DNA of 5,132 bases, taken from JACQCV01 sp964634555. GTDB taxonomy: Bacteria > Patescibacteriota > Minisyncoccia > Phycocordibacterales > UBA12445. The translations under genes were made by a program, and so were the position numbers. Under the pieces are notes generated by a model that saw only the letters and a program-made list of their open reading frames with translations, was not told where the DNA came from and ran no database searches. Of the stretch, positions 1-5,132 are shown one piece after another. Where the stretch lies: contig CAZWJJ010000044.1 in the NCBI GenBank assembly GCA_964634555.1, forward strand, positions 1 through 5,132. The letters run 5' to 3'. Position 1 is the stretch's first letter; every line of letters begins with the position of its first letter.

Positions 1-1
1 A

Positions 2-49
2 AAAAAAGTCAGCAATGCCGATCGAATAAATACCGCCGTCAATCTTTAA
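2..49 (+). CDS. Possible C-terminal end of an upstream gene (partial)
   Basis: The frame starting at base 2 is open from the window edge to a TAA at 47-49 and reads as a short tail, KKVSNADRINTAVNL. Its codons (GAT, AAT, GCC, GTC, CTT) resemble those of the genes downstream. The other two forward frames are also open at the edge. Frame 1 runs to TAA at 79-81 but gives a Cys/Arg-rich, less natural peptide. Frame 3 stops at 27-29. The choice of frame is therefore a judgement. If correct, only 22 bases separate this stop from the next start, which would put the gene in the same transcription unit. No function can be assigned from so few residues. Confidence 0.3.
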   Translation, partial: KKVSNADRINTAVNL

Positions 50-71
50 CTTTATCCGCTGCGGTGGTAGA

Positions 72-689
72 GTGCGGATAATCGTGAAAATTAATTTCAA
101 AATAATAATTTTAAGAACCCTGCAGGTTTTGTTTGCCGCTTATGTTGTAATTGTCATTGTGCGGCTTTTTTATTTTTTGGATAAACATAAGACCGATGAC
201 CAGGTGGCCAAGATACATGCAACAAAATTAACTTTAGATGATGTCATGGGTAAAGATCTTCCACCTGATCCAGGCGCCGAGGCTGATAAGACTATTCAAG
301 GTATTGATGCCAATAAAAATGGCATACGCGACGATGTCGAGTTGGCGATTTTCAGATCTTATCCGAATTCGGCCAAGACTCGCGCCGTGATGTTGCAATA
401 CGCTCTGGCTTTGCAGATGGAGATGACCCAGCCGTTTCTCAATACTGATGTGGTAACGGCCGTGGCGGAAGATGGCGATAGGGCATTGAAATGTGTTTGG
501 AGTATTGTCTCACGAGATGATATGCAGAATTTTCTCAAGATTACGGGTACTGTTCAGGGGTTTGTCAAAAATAAACAGCTTAATACATTAGAGAGAAAAA
601 AGTATCAGGTGGATTTTTACGAATATTTGCGAACTTACAACTCACCGAATGAAGGATGTGATCTGAATATTGCTAGTTTAGATAGTTAA
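72..689 (+). CDS. Membrane-anchored hypothetical protein with EF-hand-like calcium loop
   Basis: This is a 205-residue protein of unknown function. A positively charged N-terminus (R2, K6, K10, R15) precedes one hydrophobic helix at about residues 11-35. Nothing resembles a clear cleavage site, so it is probably an N-in, C-out anchor with about 170 residues outside the membrane. Residues 79-90 read DANKNGIRDDVE, a 12-residue Ca2+-loop pattern with D79, N81, N83, D87 and E90 in liganding positions. The preceding 'GI' and following helix fit bacterial 'GxDxNxNGxRDDVE' proteins. The rest is predicted helical and contains two cysteines, C141 and C196, which could pair outside the cell. The start is GTG at 72, with a loose GGTGG just upstream. 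GTG at 84, four codons in, is an equally open alternative. The stop lies one base before the ATG of the secreted hydrolase gene, so the two are almost certainly co-transcribed and translationally coupled. A partner, folding or anchoring role for that hydrolase is inference only. Confidence 0.85.
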   Translation: MRIIVKINFKIIILRTLQVLFAAYVVIVIVRLFYFLDKHKTDDQVAKIHATKLTLDDVMGKDLPPDPGAEADKTIQGIDANKNGIRDDVELAIFRSYPNSAKTRAVMLQYALALQMEMTQPFLNTDVVTAVAEDGDRALKCVWSIVSRDDMQNFLKITGTVQGFVKNKQLNTLERKKYQVDFYEYLRTYNSPNEGCDLNIASLDS

Positions 690-690
690 G

Positions 691-3600
691 ATGAAAAAAA
701 TTTATTCTATTTTGATGGTCGTCTTTTTCTTCCTACCGTTTTGGGCTGACGCGGCTCAATGTTCGTCGGTCGGATACACTATCGCTACAGTCAACGGTAT
801 ATTTTCTACTGAAAATGACGCTCGAAATAATATGGAGGTGTTAATGTATGTCTTTGATCAATCATTTAATGGCGAGCCGATCAATTTTCAATATTTATAT
901 AATCCCACTCATTTAGCTGGCTTGGGTGATTTGGCCGACTCTGCTTACCAGAAATATTTTGAGAATGAGACAGTTACTGATTATGACTTGATAGAGATGA
1001 TTAAATCAGCTGCCATAAAAGTTAATACACAAAAACTCTTACTCGTCGCCCATTCACAGGGCAATTTTTATGCTAACAGTTTTTATGATTCGGTGGCAGA
1101 TAAGGCCGGTGGAATCCCGGCTCAATCTTTAGGTATTTTTGCTGTTGCGACTCCGGCTTCGCGCATCGCCGGCAATGGATCATGGCTGACATCTGATACT
1201 GACAAGGTAATCGCTGGATTGGTTAGTGATGTGCCTGGCCGGAAGATTATGCCGCCTAATACTCACATTGTTTTGGGTCCTGATGACAGTACTCTTGGAC
1301 ATGATTTTTCCTCTATCTATTTAAAATATCGCGGGCCGGAAATTGTTTCCGCGATCAGATCATCTTTGCAAAAATTAAAATCTAACGAGATACAGGATCG
1401 GAATCAGTCATGTATCACAGCCGCACCGGCTGGTCTTGTGCATAATATCGAAGGCGCGATTTTGCTTGTTACCGATCCGGTATCTGGCTTTGGTGGCAAC
1501 CTTTTGGTTGGCAGTGTAAGTGCTATTTATAATGCAGGATCGTTGGTTGTAAATACTGCCAGCAATACTCTTGCTTCCGTCGGCTCGGCTGTTGTTAATA
1601 CCTTAAATCAAATGCCTCTTTCAAGTACTGCTTTGCCTTCTGTCTATCAGATTGTATCTCTCGCAACAGCGCCGGTGATCACCACTGCCGATATTTTCCC
1701 GACTACCTCTAAACCTACTTTTCAAAATATTCCGGCGCAAACTATTCAGCCCACAATCACTTCGTCGGCTGTTGCCGATCTTTCGATTGTCGCAACTTCA
1801 GGCGCTACTGCTACCGTAACTTCGACTGCCCGTACTATTATAGACTCTCCGATATCAGTGAAAGATCTAGTTGCTACAAATAATAGTTCATCAACGACCT
1901 CTGCAAATATTATTAAAAATGATCAGGTTGTGGCGATAGATTTGAGTGGTTATCAAGCCGTACCGCTAGTCTATCTCGCAACACCGATTGCTGATTCGCA
2001 TCCAATACCAAGTGTCATTGGCGGCGATATGGGTGTCGACATTCAGGTTCCTACGACAGTTTCTCAAAATCAGGATCATTCGGATCTTTCATCCTTGATT
2101 GACAACAATTCATCGACATCAACTTCGGATGATAGTTCGACGACGACTGCAACATCGTCGCAGGATGATAACTCGGCCACCTCGACAGATGATCAATCAT
2201 CTAATGTTGACCCTTCACTCGCCGATCATTCGGATACCATCGCACCTGGTGCCCCGATAATTGTATCGCCAGTTGCAACTATTTTTGCAACTACTGAGAT
2301 TATTTTTTCTGGAACTGCTGAGGCCTCAAGTACGATATTTGTTAATCTTGGTGATCGGCTGAGGGTTGTCTTGTCTGTAGCTGATAGTGCTGGCAACTGG
2401 TCGTTAAAAATAGATCTGCCCGACGGCGCTAATCATTTGGATTTTTTTGCCGAAGATGGTAGCGGTAATATTTCAAACGTGACGAGTCGGGATATTTTGA
2501 TAGACACCGCTTCGCCTGATATTTCTCTATCCATTGCTGAATGTCAGAAAACGATTTCACCGAATAGCTGCCTGGTCATGTCTCCGAACTTACATATTTC
2601 TTGGAATTCGTCGGCCGATGATCTTGATCATTTTATTTTGAATCAAAACGGTGTCGAAAGTGTAACTACCGCGACATCGACAAGCATTGTTATTTTAAAT
2701 GATTCCTCATACACGGTTTCAATATTCGCCGTTGATCATACTGGTAATAAGTCGCCGATTTCCACGAAGACAGTTTATGTTTCGCAAACACCGGTTGTTA
2801 TAAACGAGCTGGCTTGGGGCGGAACAGCGGCGCATGCTGATGATGAATGGATAGAACTTTATAACCGATCTTCGCAGGCAGTTGATCTTAGTGGCTTCAC
2901 TCTTTATTCAAAGACTGATATGAGTCCATATATTCAGTTGGTCGGTATAATTCCATCACGCGGATATTTTTTGATCGAAGCTAAGAATACTGGGGAAACA
3001 AATGAAGCAACTGAAAGTTCGGTAAAAAATATTGTCGCTGATCTTTGGACAAGTTTTGGCGCGCGGTTATCTAATACAGGAGAAGATGTCATTTTGTCTT
3101 TCGCTTCGACGACTGTTGATGAGATACCGTATTGTTATAATTGGTGCGGTGTGCCAGCGACGCGCACAACAGAGAGATTTGATCCTGATAGTTCGGGGAA
3201 TGATCAATTTAATTGGTCGGCAAATACTGCTGTCATTGTTAATGGTCAGGACGCCAATGGCGGGTCGATTATCGGAACGCCACGCGCTCGAAATAGTTTG
3301 AACTATATGATCAATCGCGGTCAGGCTATAGCCGCGAATAAGAATATAGTTTTGAAAAAGTCGGGGAGTCCGTATTTTATCGATGGCATTATGCAGAAGA
3401 TAAATGACGGTGGCAGTCTAACGATTGAGCCCGGCGTTGTAATTAAATTTAGAAACGCTTGGCTTTCGGCGGATGGAAATATTATTGCCAATGGCACAGT
3501 TGCCGATCCGATAATTTTTACAGCCTTCACTGATGACAATTATGGAGGCGATCTCGATAATGCTTCTGCGACACCGATTAAGGGATCATGGTATGGAATT

Positions 3601-4509
3601 GAGCTGTCAAATAAAAGTATAGGATCATCGTTTGTAAATAATATTTTTAGATACGGCGGGAATTATGGCCAGGGTGCATATACTAAAGCTATGTTGTACG
3701 TCGGAAAAACATCACCAGTGATTAAAAATTCCATCTTCGAATATTCTAAGGCCTACGGAGTTTATCTCGACGGATCAAACTCGACAACCACTAATAATAT
3801 ATTCCGATATAATTCCGGCGATCCTTATTCTAACGGACTGTATGCGTATCAGGGTGCACCGATTATCGATAGCAACAGTTTTATTCAAAATTCAACCGGC
3901 GCATATCTGATCTCATCAAACGCCAATATTATTAATAATAGTTTCTCCGGTAACTCTTCATCTTTGTGGATCTCTGGACTTTTGGGCGGACAGCTTACTG
4001 GCAATAGTGGCGGATCTAGCGACAAAATTACTTTATCTAGTTCGCTCGGTGTCGTTGGTGCGACGACCACGATTGTCGCAAATCCATTGCCGTATTTTAT
4101 TTATGGCAATGTCAGTATTCCAGTCGGTGCTATTGTGGATCTGCGCGAGGGGACGATCTTTAAGACATCTACCCTGAGTTCGCCATCGCTTCTGAATGTT
4201 TTTGGAAAATTAAATATTGATACTTCGACAACAAGTGGAGTGATGTTTTTGGCGGATAATCCAGCATCTGGTCGTTCTGGTTGGCAGGGTATATATATGA
4301 ATCCTGGCTCATCATCGAAGATTAAGGGTGCCACTATTAGCAATGGTTTGATCGGGATTAAATATATTTCATCGCCAATCTCACTTGAGAATGTAATATT
4401 TTCGACTAACACTACTGCCGTATCGGCGCAATCCTCACCCGTCTTAAAAGCTTCGAATATTATTTTTTCTAACAACGGCGTGAATAAAGATCCTTCGAAT
4501 CTTTGGTAA
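691..4509 (+). CDS. Secreted alpha/beta-hydrolase (lipase/esterase-like) fused to Ig-like, lamin-tail and beta-helix domains
   Basis: A 1272-residue exported modular protein. Residues 1-21 are a signal peptide (K2, K3, hydrophobic core, ADA before A22). Q23 before C24 excludes a lipobox. Residues about 27-232 form an alpha/beta-hydrolase: nucleophile elbow AHSQG at 120-124 (S122), the block VATPAS at 152-157, and D171 in 'TDKVI' and H204 in 'LGHDF' as likely triad partners. An Ala/Val/Ser/Thr-rich stretch (245-460) and an S/T/D linker (464-510) follow. An Ig-like domain (about 517-606) and an FN3/Ig-like domain (608-699, C618/C627) come next. The lamin-tail domain (about 702-868) opens with VVINELAWGG and has DDEWIELYN and C815/C819. 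A right-handed beta-helix (about 880-1262) shows PbH1-like rungs such as 'IKNSIFEYSKAYGVYLDG' and 'IINNSFSGN'. No LPXTG, PEP-CTERM or C-terminal membrane segment is seen, so surface retention is unexplained. All six cysteines fall into plausible pairs (24/241, 618/627, 815/819). The exact substrate is unknown; lipid or ester hydrolysis is inferred from the fold. The start has no clear Shine-Dalgarno and probably depends on coupling to the upstream gene. Confidence 0.9.
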   Translation: MKKIYSILMVVFFFLPFWADAAQCSSVGYTIATVNGIFSTENDARNNMEVLMYVFDQSFNGEPINFQYLYNPTHLAGLGDLADSAYQKYFENETVTDYDLIEMIKSAAIKVNTQKLLLVAHSQGNFYANSFYDSVADKAGGIPAQSLGIFAVATPASRIAGNGSWLTSDTDKVIAGLVSDVPGRKIMPPNTHIVLGPDDSTLGHDFSSIYLKYRGPEIVSAIRSSLQKLKSNEIQDRNQSCITAAPAGLVHNIEGAILLVTDPVSGFGGNLLVGSVSAIYNAGSLVVNTASNTLASVGSAVVNTLNQMPLSSTALPSVYQIVSLATAPVITTADIFPTTSKPTFQNIPAQTIQPTITSSAVADLSIVATSGATATVTSTARTIIDSPISVKDLVATNNSSSTTSANIIKNDQVVAIDLSGYQAVPLVYLATPIADSHPIPSVIGGDMGVDIQVPTTVSQNQDHSDLSSLIDNNSSTSTSDDSSTTTATSSQDDNSATSTDDQSSNVDPSLADHSDTIAPGAPIIVSPVATIFATTEIIFSGTAEASSTIFVNLGDRLRVVLSVADSAGNWSLKIDLPDGANHLDFFAEDGSGNISNVTSRDILIDTASPDISLSIAECQKTISPNSCLVMSPNLHISWNSSADDLDHFILNQNGVESVTTATSTSIVILNDSSYTVSIFAVDHTGNKSPISTKTVYVSQTPVVINELAWGGTAAHADDEWIELYNRSSQAVDLSGFTLYSKTDMSPYIQLVGIIPSRGYFLIEAKNTGETNEATESSVKNIVADLWTSFGARLSNTGEDVILSFASTTVDEIPYCYNWCGVPATRTTERFDPDSSGNDQFNWSANTAVIVNGQDANGGSIIGTPRARNSLNYMINRGQAIAANKNIVLKKSGSPYFIDGIMQKINDGGSLTIEPGVVIKFRNAWLSADGNIIANGTVADPIIFTAFTDDNYGGDLDNASATPIKGSWYGIELSNKSIGSSFVNNIFRYGGNYGQGAYTKAMLYVGKTSPVIKNSIFEYSKAYGVYLDGSNSTTTNNIFRYNSGDPYSNGLYAYQGAPIIDSNSFIQNSTGAYLISSNANIINNSFSGNSSSLWISGLLGGQLTGNSGGSSDKITLSSSLGVVGATTTIVANPLPYFIYGNVSIPVGAIVDLREGTIFKTSTLSSPSLLNVFGKLNIDTSTTSGVMFLADNPASGRSGWQGIYMNPGSSSKIKGATISNGLIGIKYISSPISLENVIFSTNTTAVSAQSSPVLKASNIIFSNNGVNKDPSNLW
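2080..2220 (+). repeat. Low-complexity Ser/Thr/Asp linker-coding segment
   Basis: This stretch encodes residues 464-510 of the large secreted protein, made almost only of Ser, Thr, Asp, Asn and Ala (for example NSSTSTSDDSSTTTATSS). It is rich in TCG, ACG, ACA and GAT codons, giving an irregular short-period DNA texture without an exact tandem unit. It separates the N-terminal enzyme half from the Ig/lamin-tail/beta-helix half. An acidic, hydroxyl-rich, disordered stalk is the likely structure. Such segments are also prone to length variation and to glycosylation, which is inference here. Confidence 0.7.
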
Positions 4510-4511
4510 TT

Positions 4512-4534
4512 AAAAACCCGCAAAAGTTTGCGGG
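4512..4534 (-). terminator. Rho-independent terminator of the minus strand zinc-ribbon gene
   Basis: CCCGCAA (4517-4523) and TTGCGGG (4528-4534) form a 7-bp GC-rich stem with a 4-nt loop. Read on the minus strand, the stem is followed directly by TTTTT (4516-4512), the classic intrinsic-terminator layout. On the + strand the A-tract precedes the stem and no T-run follows, so it is not a good terminator for the large + strand gene, whose stop is only two bases from the T-tract. A second, weaker 5-bp hairpin (GTCGA 4538-4542 with TCGAC 4550-4554) lies between this terminator and the TGA of the minus strand gene. Confidence 0.8.
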
Positions 4535-4562
4535 CGAGTCGATAGTTTGTCGACACCTATTC

Positions 4563-4943
4563 TCAACTATTTTCGCAATTTTTACAGCGAACCGCGACAA
4601 GTCCCTTGCTTTTTTTCCTTGTTCCACTGCCGCCGCATTGATCGCAGGTCTGGATGCTTTTTTCTACAGCCTCATCTATTAGAATTTTTAGAGGTTCAAG
4701 TTTTGCCTTATCTATACTTTGACGATTAAAATAAAAACAAAGTGATCCGAATTTTTTTTTAACTTGAGTTACGACAAGATTTGGACAATCAAGTGTTTTG
4801 ATTTTTTCACACAGTTCTTTGATGAGTTCAAACCAGCCGTCTCCGCATTCGAAGCCAAAACCCATGAGTGATTCAGTCAGCGGTTTTTCAGGATGAAAGA
4901 AATCAAAATTATCAAAAAGATATTTGGTGTTTTCCTTATTCAA
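4563..4943 (-). CDS. Hypothetical protein with C-terminal zinc ribbon, TTG start
   Basis: With the preferred start this encodes 126 residues (133 if the first TTG at 4964 is used). The N-terminal half contains 'FGFECGDGWFELIKELCEKI' and then 'QVKKKFGSLCFYF', a pattern I associate with a widespread family of small uncharacterised bacterial and phage proteins. The C-terminus has C-x2-C (CDQC, residues 107-110 of the longer form) and C-x2-C (CKNC, 127-130) sixteen residues apart, as in a zinc ribbon or treble-clef. A short GGSG turn and a basic RKKSK patch lie between them. No signal peptide or membrane segment is visible, so it should be cytoplasmic. Nucleic-acid or protein binding is possible but not shown. 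The TTG at 4943 is preferred because AAGGAGG lies 5 nt upstream of it. The gene ends at TGA, followed two codons later by TAG, and faces the hydrolase gene tail to tail. Confidence 0.85.
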   Translation of the reverse strand: MNKENTKYLFDNFDFFHPEKPLTESLMGFGFECGDGWFELIKELCEKIKTLDCPNLVVTQVKKKFGSLCFYFNRQSIDKAKLEPLKILIDEAVEKSIQTCDQCGGSGTRKKSKGLVAVRCKNCENS

Positions 4944-4948
4944 TACAA

Positions 4949-4955
4949 CCTCCTT
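4949..4955 (-). promoter_or_regulatory. Strong Shine-Dalgarno fixing the TTG start
   Basis: The minus strand reads AAGGAGG at 4955-4949, then five bases (TTGTA), then TTG at 4943-4941. This is a full anti-SD match at ideal spacing. It falls inside the longest open frame, at codons 4-6, so the longer TTG start at 4964 would place the site within the coding region. No ATG or GTG start fits this site. Confidence 0.8.
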
Positions 4956-4980
4956 GGTTTCCAAAAATAGATCCTTTTAG

Positions 4981-5009
4981 AATCTAGCACGGTTTTATCT
5001 CCAGCTCAA
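4981..5009 (-). promoter_or_regulatory. Predicted sigma70-type promoter for the zinc-ribbon gene
   Basis: On the minus strand, TTGAGC (5009-5004, 4 of 6 to TTGACA) is separated by 17 bp from TAGATT (4986-4981, 4 of 6 to TATAAT). The -10 is preceded by TGC, an extended -10 element. A start near 4974 would give a leader of about 30 nt that contains the AAGGAGG site. This is prediction from consensus matching only. Confidence 0.5.
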
Positions 5010-5033
5010 CATCACAATCAAACCCAGAAAACC

Positions 5034-5056
5034 ACTTGGAGGTCAGATCTCCAAGT
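5034..5056. promoter_or_regulatory. 23-bp dyad, candidate operator between divergent promoters
   Basis: ACTTGGAG (5034-5041) and CTCCAAGT (5049-5056) are perfect inverted arms. Symmetry continues inward (TC 5043-5044 with GA 5046-5047), so 10 of 11 base pairs match around the central A at 5045. The one mismatch is G5042/T5048. Symmetry almost to the centre suits a dimeric DNA-binding protein better than an RNA hairpin, which would need a loop. The site lies 8 bp upstream of the predicted + strand -35 and 24 bp upstream of the minus strand -35. On the minus strand GG and TTTT follow the dyad, so a weak terminator for a gene further right is an alternative reading. Confidence 0.55.
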
Positions 5057-5064
5057 CATAGCCC

Positions 5065-5093
5065 TTTAACTTGATCTCCACCTAATATATAAT
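5065..5093 (+). promoter_or_regulatory. Predicted sigma70-type promoter with perfect TATAAT
   Basis: TATAAT at 5088-5093 matches the -10 consensus exactly. TTTAAC at 5065-5070 lies 17 bp upstream as a weak -35 (3 of 6). Transcription would be expected to start about 7 nt after the -10, near 5100, which is the A of an ATG. It drives the gene that begins at the right edge and is divergent from the zinc-ribbon gene. A weak -35 next to a dyad could mean activator control, which is inference. Confidence 0.5.
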
Positions 5094-5099
5094 ACAAAA

Positions 5100-5132
5100 A
5101 TGAAAGAAAGGAATATGGAGAGTCGGACACAG
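5100..5132 (+). CDS. Start of a gene truncated by the window edge
   Basis: ATG at 5100 opens a frame that stays open to the edge (MKERNMESRTQ). A second in-frame ATG at 5115 follows AAGGA with only 2 nt spacing and would give MESRTQ. The position just after a perfect -10 supports a real gene start, possibly leaderless if 5100 is used. Another possibility is that the GGAG at 5117-5120 is the ribosome binding site for a start beyond the window. Eleven residues do not allow a family call. 'MESRTQ' faintly recalls the N-terminus of DUF2061 small membrane proteins, but that is only a guess. Confidence 0.4.
   Translation, partial: MKERNMESRTQ

Noticed and set aside
1..71. Promoter for the two-gene + strand unit
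   Set aside because: I could not find a -35/-10 pair with acceptable spacing; transcription probably enters from upstream of the window.
760..765. C24 as a lipoprotein lipidation site
   Set aside because: The residue before it is Gln and those before that are Ala-Ala, which does not fit a lipobox; a signal peptidase I site after ADA (residues 19-21) fits better.
2080..2220. CRISPR-like or tandem DNA repeat
   Set aside because: There is no constant repeat or spacer length; the texture is codon-level low complexity in an open reading frame.
3032..3301. Open frame of 89 codons on the + strand
   Set aside because: It lies wholly inside the lamin-tail coding region in another frame, and its Arg/Leu-rich translation shows no recognisable motif.
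3321..4070. Two short minus strand open frames (3321-3539 and 3885-4070)
   Set aside because: Both are antisense shadows of the beta-helix coding sequence.
4101..4556. Open frame of 151 codons on the minus strand
   Set aside because: It is antisense to the beta-helix end, where the + strand has clear solenoid motifs. It also runs across the terminator hairpin and has no ribosome binding site that I could see.
4598..4616. CAAG-TCC-CTTG followed by T7, a possible + strand terminator
   Set aside because: The stem is only 4 bp, and the T-run is explained by the AAA/AAG lysine codons of the basic patch in the zinc-ribbon gene.
4547..4729. Open frame of 60 codons on the + strand
   Set aside because: It is antisense to the zinc-ribbon gene, whose paired CxxC motifs, Shine-Dalgarno and terminator mark the minus strand as the coding one.

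Overview
The window looks like accessory, cell-surface DNA from an ultra-small bacterium of the Candidate Phyla Radiation (Patescibacteria, Parcubacteria-like). This placement is an inference from protein style: a very long secreted protein combining Ig-like domains, a lamin-tail domain of the 'VVINELAWGG...DDEWIELYN' type and a right-handed beta-helix, with Ser/Thr/Asp-rich linkers and AT-leaning codon use. The genetic code appears standard. The + strand genes stop at TAA. The minus strand gene stops at TGA with an in-frame TAG two codons later, which argues against TGA being read as glycine as in Gracilibacteria/SR1.

Positions 1-71 probably hold the last codons of an upstream gene. Positions 72-4509 are a tight two-gene + strand unit: a 205-residue membrane-anchored protein with an EF-hand-like calcium loop, then, one base after its stop, a 1272-residue secreted multidomain protein. 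The second protein starts with a signal peptide and a serine alpha/beta-hydrolase domain (AHSQG elbow, candidate triad S122-D171-H204). This is followed by a low-complexity stalk, two Ig/FN3-like domains, a lamin-tail domain and a C-terminal beta-helix that looks internally duplicated. The likely job is a surface or secreted lipase/esterase carried on adhesive or spacer modules, with the small anchored protein as a dedicated partner. The partner role is inference from spacing and topology.

Positions 4510-4562 lie between convergent genes and hold an intrinsic terminator that works for the minus strand. The minus strand gene (4563-4943) encodes a 126-residue C-terminal zinc-ribbon protein of unknown function. 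Its ribosome binding site points to a TTG start seven codons inside the longest open frame.

Positions 4944-5132 form a compact divergent control region. It holds a minus strand promoter for the zinc-ribbon gene, a nearly perfect 23-bp dyad that looks like an operator, and a + strand promoter with a perfect TATAAT. The + promoter would start transcription at or next to the ATG of a gene cut off by the window edge.
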